Shown here: positions 9,439 to 20,459 of the stretch, piece after piece
Layout: each line of letters begins with the position of its first letter
Position numbering within the stretch: position 1 is the first letter of the stretch
NCBI GenBank assembly: GCA_036852015.1
Contig: JAANDG010000362.1
Location: 5,001 to 69,000, forward strand
Source of the DNA: Pelodera strongyloides
Lineage: Eukaryota; Nematoda; Chromadorea; Rhabditida; Rhabditidae
DNA: 64,000 nt
Direction of reading: 5' to 3'
Notes under the pieces: generated by a model
Database searches by the model: none
Seen by the model: only the letters and a program-made list of their open reading frames with translations
What the model was told of the DNA's origin: nothing
Program-made: the position numbers and the translations under genes

Positions 9439-9629
9439 GAATAGAATCTCCGGCATACTGGGAGAAGATTTTCGAATAGGAATTTAGGTCTAACATAAGC
9501 GAAAATCAGTTGTAGAATTTCAGTTGGAAGGGTGGTAAAATAGTCCACTCTATCTTGTTTCTCTTTCTCTTTGTCAAACAACGACAGCCCGTGTAACTGA
9601 TCGTTTATACCACTGACATAGGACATTGG
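9439..9629 (-). CDS. F-box exon (intact)
   Basis: Minus-strand exon with acceptor TTTTTCAG before 9629 and donor GTAAGT after 9439. From the ATG at 9626-9624 it encodes 62 codons plus two bases. Residues about 30-60 read TTLPTEILQLIFAYV and then LLPVCRRFYS, matching the F-box pattern (LP-x-E-hydrophobic-x2-I-F-x-hydrophobic ... L-x2-V-C-R-x-F). F-box proteins bind Skp1 and bring substrates to SCF ubiquitin ligases; they are hugely expanded in nematodes. The ATG sits close to the acceptor, so this may be the first exon, trans-spliced. I could not place the following exons in the downstream (lower-coordinate) sequence. Confidence 0.7.
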
Positions 9630-9676
9630 CTGAAAAAGACATTCAATTTAGTGTGTAAAAAACGTTCATACTGTCC

Positions 9677-10205
9677 TTAAAGGGACAGACCCATCAAAGT
9701 AAACCCATATTTACGATAGGTTCATAATGACTATCAAGCATTTTTATTACAATATATACAAACTAAATTTCACATTTATTTGCCATGGAAAACTTTTTTA
9801 CGATGCGCTCAGCTTAAAGCGAAATGCTAGCCCCGTTGGAAAATTTGCATATGATAAGCAAATCCTATGTATCCTATGCTAAGTTTGTACGATTGGCGGA
9901 TTTGCTTATCATATGCAAATTTTCCAAAGGGGCTAGCATTTCGCTTTAAATGTATACCATAAAGCCGCAAATATCCTTGTCGTCTATGCAAATTTATCGT
10001 GAAATTATAATGCGATTAAAATTTGCATATATAGCTTTGAAATCTGCAGTTTTATGGTAGACATATGCGTTGAGCGCATTGGAAAAAAGTTGTCTAGTGC
10101 GAATAATGGTGAAATTTAGTTTGTATATATTGTAATAAAAATGCTTGATAGTCATTATGAACGTATCGTAAATATAGGTTTATTTTGATGGGCCTGTCCC
10201 TTTAA
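9677..10205. mobile_element. MITE R5 (TTAAAGGGACAGGCCCATC ends) carrying a nested MITE R2
   Basis: The left arm (9677-9813) and right arm (about 10065-10205) are near-perfect reverse complements of about 135 bp, both ending in TTAAAGGGACAG-x-CCCATC. An R2 element (9814-9949) is inserted between them. A related but diverged element lies at 61891-62398. Confidence 0.85.
9814..9949. mobile_element. MITE R2 copy a (136 bp), nested in R5
   Basis: TTAAAGCGAAATGCTAGCCCC at one end and its reverse complement at the other. The core is an almost perfect palindrome containing ATTTGCATATGATAAGC and TACAAAC/GTACGAT. Other copies: 35826-35996 and 52838-53008 (171 bp each). Confidence 0.9.
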
Positions 10206-11160
10206 TATAGTGTGCTAAATATATTATACTCAAGGAAAAGATGCAATAGTAAATAAAATGTGATGTTTATAAAGACAGTGGTCGCTTTGCAAAATTAGAC
10301 ATCGAAAATATCGGTTCAAAAACTAACAAGACGACGCTAATTTCATAGTTATTTATTAGCAAACTCAAATCACGGTGGCTAAAACGGCGAGCATAAGAAA
10401 AAAAATCTATTGGGAAAATACGTAAAAACGGACAAAGAATTTCTATGTTATCTAGTCTTGCTATCTAGATATACGAATTGAGTCTATTAACTGCTCCGAA
10501 AAGAAACGATTCGGTGAATAGTTCATAATATTGTGCAGTCTGAAGGAATCAAGTCTATTGCCGTCGGCCAAGAATCTGAGGGCCAACCCTATCTCATTCT
10601 GCGATGACACGGTGGGGTCAAGGGACAGGGTCACTACTGGATACAGTACCTATGATCATGATGCAATGGGAAGATGAAGAGAGAGAGAGAGAGAGTTGAC
10701 AGAGCGACAGATAGATAGCCGAGGGAGAGATAGAGAGAGATATATAGAGGTTGATTTCAAGTTTTCTGTGCAAAGCGTTTTACCGTTTTTACCATTTGTA
10801 GGTGCCCTGTGTACTTCCGGCTCATGGCCAGATGAGCATATAATATTTGCATGTAATGCATGGGAACGCAGTTATAAAGAATTTTGGTGGTTGACAAAGT
10901 TTTAGTTTTTCAAAATAAGTCAAAATAAGACGAGAGGGCCAGGGAGAGAGTTGAGAGAGCGAGAGAAAGAGAGAGTAGTTTTATGAGTTTTACGATTCAG
11001 TGGTGTTCTTATTACTCTAAAATATTCAAATAAAATATAATTCCTATAGAATCATGGTATTTAACGCTTTTGTATCCAGTAGTTACCCCTCCGGGGGCAT
11101 TCACAGGCCGGGAGACTTGGCCCAAGCAGTCGACATTTTTAGCCCCACGGCAATAGTTTT
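10206..11160. repeat. Intergenic stretch with GA-rich simple repeats
   Basis: GA/GATA-rich tracts lie at about 10676-10745 and 10930-10978. A fragment related to the 6.1-kb MITE terminus (CAAGGGACAGGGTCACTAC) lies near 10620. No gene is recognised. Confidence 0.5.
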
Positions 11161-11345
11161 CAATCAGAGGCCGGTTCCAATAAAATTTACCGCTGGGGTA
11201 GGTTACAGGCGTCTCCTCTTTTGCGTGCTCTCTCGCCTTTTCTGCTTTTGACGCGCAGCGAGTGAAAGCCGAGAGAGCACGCTAAACAGGAGACGCCTGT
11301 AACCTACCCCAGCGGTAAATTTTATTGGAACCGGCCTCTGATTGG
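11161..11345. repeat. Long hairpin, about 85-bp arms
   Basis: The left arm 11161-11248 begins CAATCAGAGGCCGGTTCC and is the near-exact reverse complement of the right arm 11260-11345. Both arms include AAATTTTACCGC and GGAGACGCCTGTAACC. The loop is only about 10 bases, so the transcript or single strand would fold into a very stable stem. Likely a foldback MITE. Confidence 0.85.
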
Positions 11346-11351
11346 GTGCGA

Positions 11352-11421
11352 GTAACGATGCACGGGTAAGTCTAACTGCCCATACGTACTGAGCAGTTAG
11401 ACTTACCCGTGTTACCGTTGG
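11352..11421. repeat. Second hairpin, about 28-bp arms
   Basis: GTAACGATGCACGGGTAAGT (11352 onwards) pairs with ACTTACCCGTGTTACCGTTG (to 11421), separated by about 13 bases. It abuts the 11161-11345 hairpin and may be part of the same insertion. Confidence 0.75.
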
Positions 11422-11764
11422 TCGAGTAATAACGTATGTTTTGACAACCTTCTTTTTGCGTAGATTTTCTATTTCATACAATACTTTTCTAACAATAAGC
11501 TTTAATTATTAGGCTATCACTTTGAAGGAGTTGTTCGGCTTCCATGCCCGAAATAAGACTGTTCTAGTTAGGGGCCATTTAAAAACGCCCTTATTATTGT
11601 ATTGTTTCTCCTCTGATTCTACGAATGAAAGTGTGCCTTTGTATATAAACGCCAGAAATGTATCTTCCAAGTTGAATAATAAGTAAAACTTCCCAGTTGA
11701 ATAATAAGTATAATAAGATTGATATTGCCGTTTATTTATACACTAAATTGAATGTATTTTTCAG

Positions 11765-11964
11765 GAAATGTCCTATGTCAGTGGCGCAAACGGCTCAGTT
11801 CCATGGACTATCGCTGAATAACAATCAAGAGAAGCAAGCTGGACTGGACTATTTTAGCACCCTTCCAACTGAAGTTCTACATATGATTTTCGCTTATATT
11901 AACCTAATTCGAATATCGAATAGGTATTCGAAAATGTTCTCCTAGTATGCCGGAGATTCTACTC
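11765..11964 (+). pseudogene. F-box exon (broken inverted copy of 9439-9629)
   Basis: Acceptor TTTTTCAG before 11765 and donor GTAAGT after 11964 match the minus-strand exon at 9.5 kb, as do the ATGTCCTATGTCAGTGG start and the intron bases just after the donor. The frame shifts soon after the ATG. In the displaced frame the F-box core TLPTEVLHMIFAYI is readable, then an extra palindromic ATTCGAATATCGAATAGG disturbs the frame again, and a TAG occurs near the end (11943-11945). It is a decayed duplicate in inverted orientation. Confidence 0.7.
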
Positions 11965-11989
11965 GTAAGTTTGAAATGCGTTTCTCGTT

Positions 11990-14190
11990 TGTCTGTTTAT
12001 GAGTTTTAAACCAAAATATCGAAAGAAACTGTTAAACTGCTACAATTCAGCAAATAAATTTTTTTTTACTAACCAGGAAACTATGCAACTCGCCAAATGC
12101 CGTTTTCTTGTTTTATGCAGAGTGTTTCATGCTGATTAGGATCAAAAAGTATTGCCTGCGAACTCTGGGATATACATACAAATCGTTTTTTTCCATTAAA
12201 AGAGTGAAATTCGTGAGTGAACTTTTGAGTTTTTCGTGCATATTCTACGATATGGACTTAGTTATTAAATGACGCGTATGTTTGCTATTTTTTCTTGTCA
12301 ACTTCAACTTGCTACTTTTCTTTTTGGGCCGTTCACGAACGCGTAGTGTCGCGCGTAGCTATAGCACTGCCGCTTGGAGTGCGCGTGTAGCCAGCCGCAC
12401 TTTGCGCACCACACAGATATCTGCGTTCCGGCTGTAATTAATAGGGCTTTATATGTGAAAAATATAGGGCTTTAAATATGTACCTGCCGGATAGAAAGTA
12501 TCATGTCTACTAACTGGAGAACATGTAGAAATTTTGTTAAAGTACTAGCAAACGATTGTTTTCAAAGAATGTAACGCTGGAAATAATTACAGTTACGGCG
12601 GAGTCTTGCAAAAGTATCATTTACAAACGTATAGGATGAAATTAATGAGTCAATATGAATGCAAAAGTTATAATTTTTTGGGATAAAGAGATATTCGTCA
12701 CCTACATTCGCAATTTCAGCACTGATAAAAAATGTTCTGAAAAATAGAATCTCTAAGTTTGTATATTCCGATTTTCTTGAGGTTACTTTTTAACATTATT
12801 ATTTTTAATTAATTAACTAATTAAGTCCGAACTGTTGCAAAATTAAAATAAGCACGTGGAAATTGTTCTTGGCCAAAATTCGCTTCGCAGCAAGGACACG
12901 CTTTTTTATGAAAGTATTTATTTTACCAACACCAAAATACAAAATAAGTTTATGAAGGTAGACTTTTTCAACAAATAACAACAGAACGAATAGCACACTT
13001 TTATTAATGGATATTTGAAGCATGACACAAAAACAAAGTATTCTTGTAAATTTATTTATTTCATGAAATTACGCGTTATACAACTTGGGTTTTCAGGGTT
13101 TTGGGATCTTAGTTTTGTAGATTTTTTTTGTGTTTTTAAAGCTTTTTTCTGGTTCTCCACCGAATTTGAAGCACTTTTTTTTTGTTTTTTTTCCCCTTTT
13201 GTTTTCACTTTCAGCTTAGAATTTACAATTTAGAACGAGAATTGTAATGAAACCTTTCAGGCTTTCACGACTTTTATAACCAGAACAAACGTTTTTACTT
13301 TTTTATTTTTATTTTTTTTAAACATGATGACATTCGTGCATTTCAGCTTTTCGTGTTCAATGTACCTATTTTTCTTCATTTTTTTTTTATTATTTTTAAA
13401 GTACAACGTTATTTTCAGGCAAACTTCACGTGTAATAGCTGATGTGTGTTAGGATATTTGCATTTCAGGAAGATTCGTTTTTTTTTTTTACAATAAAATC
13501 TTTCTTTTATTTCATAGCACCTGTATATTTTGCACTTTGTATTTTGCAATTTTTAAATGCACAAATTCGATCACAGACATTTGCATGGTCTCTTATATAA
13601 TACCTCATTTTGCACACCAGTCAGATGCACAGAAAACGTAATGCCAAACTTTTTTTAGCGAAGAACTGTACCATAAGCTGTGGTTGAACCGTGTAAAATA
13701 TATTCTTATTATGAAAACATGTAGTATAGTAATTGCAATAGGAATTTGCGTCTTCTTTTTTTAATCATTTTTGTCGCATTGTTGTTGCTCTTCACCAGAG
13801 CAACATTTTGCACCCCAGTACATATTAGCATATTTTCATGCGCACTGCATGGCATCTTGCAGAACACCACGACTGTGGCACAACCAGAAACAAACACGTC
13901 ATATCCATAAGCAATAAGCCAAGATAGCCTGCTCATGGATGGCGGCACCCTTATTTTATAATTTGCTTGAAATTTATGTCCTCCGGTGTCTGTCGATGTT
14001 GCCTTGTTGCTGCGAATCTTGCTGCTGTGGCACCATTGACTCCGAAAAGAGCTCCATGATTCGGTATTTAGTTGTGAGCGTCGAAGGCGAGGTGCGTTTC
14101 AAGGTGAGAAAGCTGGGGCTACTGAAAAAGTGGATGCTTCTACACCAGCAGATATCTACATCGGTCGTTCTCTCGTTATCTGCTTTTCCC
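11990..14190. other. A+T-rich non-coding stretch with long poly-T runs
   Basis: T-runs of 8-11 bases recur between 13100 and 13500. A plus-strand frame at 13015-13233 is Phe-rich because of them and is not a gene. Nothing else was recognised up to the TC tract at 14191. Confidence 0.5.
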
Positions 14191-14282
14191 TCACTCTCTC
14201 TCTCTCTCTCTCTGTCTCTTTCTGTCTCTTTCTCTCTCTCTCTGTCACTCTCTCCCCCTCTCTCTCTCTCTCTCTCTTTCTC
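14191..14282 (+). repeat. (TC)n simple repeat
   Basis: Interrupted CTCTCT/CTGTCT tract. It produces spurious Leu-Ser (plus) and Arg-Glu (minus) frames. Confidence 0.95.
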
Positions 14283-15100
14283 GAAATGTGCGAACAAAGA
14301 TAGAAAAAGTTACGATAGTTGTTCTTATTTTTGTAATAAATAAACCGACATTTTGTGCTTAGTTCAATCAAATGAACATCACACACAAAAAGAAACTCAA
14401 TTTGGCATATAGTCGTAAAATTGAGGATTTTTTCGGTTTTAACATTGCGTCTCAAAACAACATATTTGTTACAAAAAGTACCTTTTTGTTTCTCATTTGC
14501 AGGGACGATTTTTACAGCCTGGCCACAGTTGTCGCTATGTTTCCTGAAATGTGCTATCATTTAGTTAATGGTTTCTTACCATGTATGCTACAGTGAATGT
14601 CTAGGCATTGCAGCCCTTTAGGTAATCATTGTATGATAGACCCGAGTCCGCCTGTTGCAAACTGAACACCGTAGGGGCCGGCTCCACGGTAGACCTTTTT
14701 AGATGGCAGTTGCATACTGTTTTCTTTTACTGAAGAAATGCAGAAGTACATATACAGTCATAACAGTTGCCTACTGCACATCCTAGGTGACAAGTTTTTG
14801 CTTAAACCCTTTGTGAGTGACAGATGCATACTGCAGAAGTACAGGCTACAGGAACATGCTGTAGACGTGCAGGACTGCAACGCTTACAGACAGATTTGGA
14901 CACAAAAGTACGCACAAAATTAATGAAGGCAGGAAAAACTCATCTAATGAATGTTTTCCCGAATTTATCTAAGAGAACCTATAATGACGTCATGCAAGAA
15001 AACCTAAAAAGTGGTAGTTCATTTTTTCGGGAATATTTTCCAGCGTACTTTGTGCGCATAGGCGAAACGGGCGTTCAAGCCGGCGTGCTCATGGAACGTG
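14283..15100. other. No supported gene; minor internal repetition
   Basis: The motif TGCAGAAGTACA occurs twice (14738 and 14833 regions) within a weak duplication. Short frames here have no recognisable product. Confidence 0.4.
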
Positions 15101-15119
15101 CTTGACGTGAAATAGTACC

Positions 15120-15450
15120 TCCCGAACTCACTCCGCTTGCACGCGAAAATTTCCGGTCACAACGGCGGAACTACGACGTGCATGCGTCGAAAGCAAGTTT
15201 CCCGCATTTTCGCAGACTTTTCGCGTGTAAACGGGGTATGATCGGCGGGCACACTGGCGAAACTTGGTGTGCAAGCCGCATTGTTTCTGCATATAAGCGG
15301 CAACGGTACGGCGTGCAAGCGGCGTGGGTTCGGCCGCATACGCCACAGCCATGCAGCAACAGAGTGGCACTTTTTTCATACCCGCTTGCACGCCCACTTT
15401 CTCGTTGCGGATTTTACCATCTCGAATGCACTGTGCAGTGCACGCCACGA
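15120..15450. repeat. Segment with recurring GCGTGCAAGCGG / CCGCTTGCACGC motif
   Basis: The motif or its complement occurs near 15134, 15270, 15319 and 15385, and again at 56716-56730 (GCCGTGCAAGCGGCGTGG) far to the right. G+C content is higher than the flanks. The several overlapping frames on both strands are composition artefacts. Possibly a degraded repeat family. Confidence 0.5.
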
Positions 15451-15553
15451 GAAGATAAAAAGTTTTTTTCTACGTTAACCACAGCGTGGCACGCCAAGTT
15501 CCGTTAGTAAAATATATCTGCCTTCGAATTTGATGCTAAAGAGGAAGAGGAAT

Positions 15554-15688
15554 CAGAGGCCATATTCATCACTCAATTCCCCATGGGGAAATCCCCCTCC
15601 TTTTCTCTGCGTATCTCCATTAGAATGCTATTTTCTGTCCCCAGGGACTATTTCCCCGAGGGAATTGGAGTGGTGAATATGGCCTCTG
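15554..15688. mobile_element. MITE R12 copy b
   Basis: CAGAGGCCATATTCATCACTC at the left and AGTGGTGAATATGGCCTCTG at the right form terminal inverted repeats of about 20 bp. The internal CCCCATGGGG block is shared with the copy at 7.8 kb. Confidence 0.8.
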
Positions 15689-16274
15689 GCTTGTCGCTCA
15701 GCGTCTCTAATGGCCTGTCCGTCTTTGCGATTCGCACTTGCGAAAATGACAAATGCCTGTCCGTGTTCGAGTCGATGTAAATGACAGGGTTCCGCAGCGA
15801 TTTTGAATCTAGTACGGATCTATTTCAAAATAGTACAGATCAATTTCAAATAGTACGCATCTGATACAATTTCGCTGCAGAACCATGTCAAATGCGTTAT
15901 TCGCATGGGTTACGGTAGGCATTTGACATTCATGTAAAATGGTTTAGCATGGACAGGCATTTGACATTTTCGCATGTGCGAATCGCATACATAGATAGGC
16001 CATAACAAACCGATCTAACACAGTAACTACTGTAATTAAAAGTACCCAAAATATAGAACTTACCCAAAGGGTTCGTAGAGGTGTTGTGATATATTTGAGT
16101 GGCAGTGCGACTTTATATACATGAGGCGACATTCTAACATATGCAAATTTTGCGGCAACCTTACTCATGAATACAGACGGTTTCAGCTACTTACAGTATT
16201 TTAGTTGCTCTGGCAATGTACGTAGTTATTTGTTTGTCCATTATACGCTTCACAAATCACGTGCCACCAACGCT

Positions 16275-16465
16275 TTAAAGCGAAATGCCGGCCGGTTTTT
16301 GAAATGCATCGAGTATAAGAGCATTCTTATCCACCTTATGCAAATGAACATAAATGATAAATTAGAATAAAAAATCGAGCTTAATTCGAGTAAATTAGCA
16401 CACATACGTAAGAATTCATTTGTCCACTTCATCTGTTTCAAAAACCGGCCAGTATTTCGCTTTAA
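16275..16465. mobile_element. MITE R1 copy
   Basis: TTAAAGCGAAATGCCGGCCGG at the left and CCGGCCAGTATTTCGCTTTAA at the right. The inner part has the family TTAGAATAAAAAATCGA segment and ATGCAAATGA. Confidence 0.85.
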
Positions 16466-16588
16466 TAATTTCCACTGTGACTTTTTCATGTAAAAAAAAA
16501 TGTGGCAAGATGAGAGCATCACGCTTTTTTCTGCGAACACAAAAACAGTGTGACACTATGGAGATACACTGTTGCTTACATTCCAGCT

Positions 16589-16771
16589 TTAAAGCAAAAT
16601 ACCGGCCGGTTTTTGAAACGCATCTCATGTGCTTGCATTCCTATGCATTTATGCAACGTGGGGTCTAATTTGGGTCTAGTTTTTATTCCAATTCTTGCTC
16701 ATTTGCATATGCTGCATAAGAAAGCAGGTGTACGCGATACGTTTCAAAAACCGGCCGGTATTTCGCTTTAA
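16589..16771. mobile_element. MITE R1 copy
   Basis: TTAAAGCAAAATACCGGCCGG at the left and CCGGCCGGTATTTCGCTTTAA at the right, 124 bp downstream of the previous R1 copy. Confidence 0.9.
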
Positions 16772-16832
16772 CGAGCTTTCCTGTAAAAACAGTGTCGTCG
16801 ACGATTCTCACAATGGTTACTGTACATTAAAA

Positions 16833-16955
16833 ATGAGACCATATAATCATATTCTCACCTTGCCCCACGACGTATTGTTCACTATTTTTGAGAGAATCTT
16901 TTCTTCTATTTTCTCCTGCACATCAACTTTTTTTGGAAAGGAACAAGCAAAGTAA
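16833..16955 (+). CDS. Short F-box-like open frame (partial)
   Basis: Forty codons from ATG to TAA. Residues 7-22 read ILTLPHDVLFTIFERI, the amino half of an F-box. The usual second half (C-R-x-F/W) is absent. It starts 60 bases after an R1 MITE and has no evident splice sites. Either a decayed F-box exon or a chance match. Confidence 0.3.
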   Translation: MRPYNHILTLPHDVLFTIFERIFSSIFSCTSTFFGKEQAK

Positions 16956-16959
16956 GGGA

Positions 16960-17400
16960 TGGTTGAAGGGGCCCTGGGATGTTCAGCTTTTCATGGGGCG
17001 GTTGGGAAGTCTATGGGACGGTTGGGTGGGGGGGGGGGAGGTCCATTGGGACAGCTGTGGCTAGATTCCCTTGAGGCCTTCGCAAGAGTCTTCTTCAACA
17101 TCCATTCTGTGGGTCGGTTGTCTCACTCATGAGACGGTTCGCGCCCTTGGGCCTCCTAGATTATCATGGGACGGTAATTCTACAAAAGAGCCGCAAAATG
17201 TTGCGGATGTACAACCAAAATAAAACGACTTCAAACCTTTCTTCTTTTATATAATGAGAATACAAGTATGGTTAACTGGATGAAATAAGGAATGAACCGT
17301 CATTATTTTTGTATATTTTGCAAAAATAATGGTTTAGTTTCAAACCCAACTGGCAATTACCCTGCCAAGCGGAGAAGCTCCGCGTGAGTCTTCTTCGGTA
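16960..17400. repeat. GGGACGGTTGG-type repeats and a G-run
   Basis: GGGGCGGTTGG, GGGACGGTTGG, GAGACGGTTCG and GGGACGGTAA occur between 16990 and 17175, with a G9-10 run at about 17028-17038. No gene is seen. Confidence 0.4.
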
Positions 17401-17475
17401 TCCGTTGTGGCCTAGAGGTTGGTATTTGTGGCGCTCACCCACAAGGACGGGGTTCGATTCCAGACGGCTACCACC
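17401..17475 (+). repeat. tRNA-Glu(CTC)-derived pseudogene or SINE head
   Basis: TCCGTTGTGGCCTAGAGGTT begins like a eukaryotic tRNA-Glu. The anticodon stem TGTGG/CCACA encloses loop CGCTCAC (CTC at anticodon positions, but G instead of the invariant T33). The B box GGTTCGATTCC is perfect. The 3' half of the acceptor stem (AGACGGCTACC) no longer pairs with the 5' TCCGTTG. It is therefore a tRNA-derived relic. Confidence 0.6.
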
Positions 17476-17479
17476 GCCT

Positions 17480-18250
17480 GAGGCGGCTTTCCAGCACTAC
17501 ACAGACGAAACTTCAAAGCCTGACAAACGTTGTCATACTTATACGCGTATTGTCTTATAATTAGTGTAATGAAACTCATGCCGTTTATTTCGGAGTTGCG
17601 AAACGTTGGACTTGGACTGCTTATACCAAAACCTTGAAAGATAGTATGGATTTCGTTGTGGACATACAAACATCAAACATCTAAACCTTGCTCTTTTATA
17701 TAATAAAATAATTTTTACCCTACTCCCCCAACATATCCCTATTTTGACGTAAATAATAAAGTGGAATTGTTTAATACATTTCCCTGATTTTTTAACTGCA
17801 TTCTGTGTGTTTCTTGTAAAGATTTATTTTCTTATCAAGATGCCTTTTTAGCCGCACAGCCTTTGAGTCGTGTGAGATTACGTGTTATAAGGTTGTGCAA
17901 CGGAATGTTGTATAATGCAGAATTGCTGAAACATACCAGGTCCATACGATATCTAATGATGTAGTCCTGCATACCGTAGAAAATGCGTTATTGTGCTGTT
18001 TTGTAAATATTTGTGCATCAAGAACCATCTCGTGGATACTCTTTTCACAATTTAGACAATAAGCTTCTTGCTAAGCGGTAATGTACCTTGTTTTTTTTTG
18101 CCTAATAATAGTTTGAATAAAGTCGGGCTCGTAGAGTATGAAAGTGTAAGGCACGTAGAGTTCGGCGGTACAATACTTTTCAAATAAAATCATGAGGGCA
18201 GCGAGCAAAGCCACTGTAGCAACCTGTCTCGTCCTGGATTAGTTTTTACC
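17480..18250. other. No recognisable feature
   Basis: A+T-rich DNA between the tRNA relic and the nested palindromes. The short minus-strand frame at 17412-17669 overlaps the tRNA relic and is not supported. Confidence 0.45.
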
Positions 18251-19103
18251 TTAAAGGGATGGGTTCATCTCACGTCACCTCTCTTTTTATTGTTTTTATT
18301 AATAATAGCACAAATGTCATTCGCAATGAGAATTAAATCAACCACAGAACCATACGCCTCGCAGAAGAAGCTTCCATTATTGGGAACTAGGTGATCGGAA
18401 GCCAAAATCTAAACGCAAAAACTAATACCGTACACAGATCGCGCGGGCTAATGGCAATTAGCCAAGTTACAAACTACACTCGGCCAAGCGATTAAAGGGA
18501 TCGGCTCACCTCAAATCGTGTCTGTTTTTTTTGTTTCTTTATTTTCTATAAGGGATAATAAAAATTTGGAATACAAAAAGTAGTGTTCTATTTCAATACT
18601 CACGAAGATATTAGGTGATAAAGTGGGGGATCGATCGGCCCGAAATGAAAAAGTGTAATTGTCCTGCCTTGTTTGTATGGGACAATTAACACTTTTTCAT
18701 TTCGGGCCGATCGATCCACCACTTTATCACCTAATATCTTCGTGAGTATTGAAATATAACACTACTTTTTGTATTCCAAATTTTTATTATCCCTTATAGA
18801 AAATAAAGAAACAAAAAAAACAGACACGATTTGAGGTGAGCCGATCCCTTTAAATGATAATTCACCGTGGGAAATAATGTCCTGCCGAGTGTAGTTTGTA
18901 ACTTGGCTAATTGCCATTAGCCCGCACGATCTGTGTACGGTATAAGTTTTTGCGTTTAGATTTTAGCTTCCGATCACCTCTTCCGATTCTTCTGCGAGGC
19001 GTATTGTTCTGTGTTGATTTACTTTCATTGTGAATGATACTTGTGTTATTATTAATAAAAATAATAAAAATAGGGGCGATCTGAGATGAACCTATCCCTT
19101 TAA
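18251..19103. mobile_element. MITE R3 (TTAAAGGGATRGGTTCATCTC ends), split by a nested palindromic MITE
   Basis: Outer arms of about 230 bp (18251-18485 and 18870-19103) are reverse complements and share GGCTAATTGCCATTAGCC-type and CGTACACAGATCG segments. The insert at 18492-18853 separates them. A second R3 lies at 38688-39187. Confidence 0.85.
18492..18853. mobile_element. Palindromic MITE nested in R3
   Basis: Starts TTAAAGGGATCGGCTCACC and ends with its reverse complement. The arms (about 165 bp each) are nearly perfect inverted copies meeting at a short centre around 18665-18680. A half copy of the same family lies at 31224-31402. Confidence 0.9.
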
Positions 19104-19547
19104 AGGGAGAGGCCCACGAGAAAAAAGTGTTCCTCAAACTACTTGTACAGTATGTCCGGAATTTCAGAAATATTACTGTGAAAACCGCATTGTTTCAAGC
19201 CTAAAAACTCGCGGAGTTATTCCCCGGCAAACAGTTCGGACAGGTACCGTAGTCAGAACGTCAAAACTCGTTTATACGGTCCACTTGCATCTTTCTGTAC
19301 ATAGAAAATAAACAAACGAATAAAGAACATTCCTACGATTATAAAGAGGCGTTTCCAGTACAGTAATGCCCTAAAAGCGCAAAAAATGATTCTGACTACG
19401 GTACCTGTCCGAACTGTTTGCCGGGGAATAATTCTGTGAGTTCAAGGCTTCAAGCAATGCGGTTTTCACGGTAATATTTCTGCAATACCGGACATTCGGT
19501 ACAAATAAATTGAAGAGAACTTTTTTCTCGTGGGCCTCTCCCTTTAA
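19100..19547. mobile_element. MITE R4 (TTAAAGGGAGAGGCCCACGAG ends)
   Basis: Terminal inverted repeats CTCACGAG/CTCGTGGG next to TTAAAGGGAG/CTCCCTTTAA extend inward through GTACCTGTCCGAACTGTTTG in both orientations. It shares its left TTAA with the right end of R3. Related elements: 36879-37083 and a right-end fragment near 31858-31960. Confidence 0.85.
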
Positions 19548-20447
19548 TTCTCAGCTATCGCATAAGAATTTTCCCCACTCACTAGAGATGAATGGGGAAA
19601 ATTCCTCAAGCGCTGCTGAATAATACATACCTGTTCCTAACTTGAATGTCTTGAAGCCTACTTGCCTTAGCTTTTGCTATCCTTTTCAATTAACGCGTAC
19701 ACATACAACATGCCACGATTGAATTTGGGAGTTGGGACTTTTGCAAAATGGTAGCTAAACAGGCTTCAGTGTGAACAAATTATTCCAGCCTTCATCTCGA
19801 CACAATGCAACAGAGCTAATTAATTTCGGCATCAAAACGGGGAGTTATTTCATTTATTCGTAAATTTTCACGAACTTTATTTATAATATTGATTCAAGGA
19901 AAAAACAGCACCTGACACCTGACACTGACTTACGTAATCAAAATTTCAACACAGTCTCCTTTTTGACTGCTGTTATCTATCGAATCGAATTTGAGCAATA
20001 TATTAAGTTTCGATAAAGCAAAGGACTCACTTGTATTATTATGACCGAGTTTCCTTTCCAATAAGAAAATTGTGCATTTATTCCTATATTTTTTTTAATG
20101 TCATTTGTGTTATATCTATTCCATGTGACTACATGTGTTGTGAAGTACTCTACTTTTTTATAAAGCCATATGTTTATCCTTTTAAACATCACTGGGAACC
20201 CATTAGTTGCGCAAAGTAACATTTCGGGAAATAGAACTGCGTGACGAAATGAGAAACAACCACAGTAGTTGTACGAGTTGCACTGATTTTTCGTTTTGTT
20301 CATCGACTCACAGACACACACGAGCGGACAAAAAGGCGTTATTTTGAAAAGTCTAAGATATATTGCGGGCCATAATCGTTCCGAGCACATCTTTCTTTTT
20401 TTTGCGGATTTTGGGTGTTTTTTATATTTAATCTGTTGTGTTTATAG
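19548..20447. other. Upstream region of gene 1; no other feature seen
   Basis: A+T-rich. I looked for exons equivalent to gene 3 exons 1-2 here and found none. The acceptor TTTATAG at 20441-20447 may be a trans-splice site for gene 1 or an ordinary acceptor after a distant exon. Confidence 0.4.
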
Positions 20448-20459
20448 ATCAAGGTAGAA

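Noticed and set aside
17401..17475. A working tRNA-Glu gene
   Set aside because: T33 is replaced by G and the acceptor stem does not pair.
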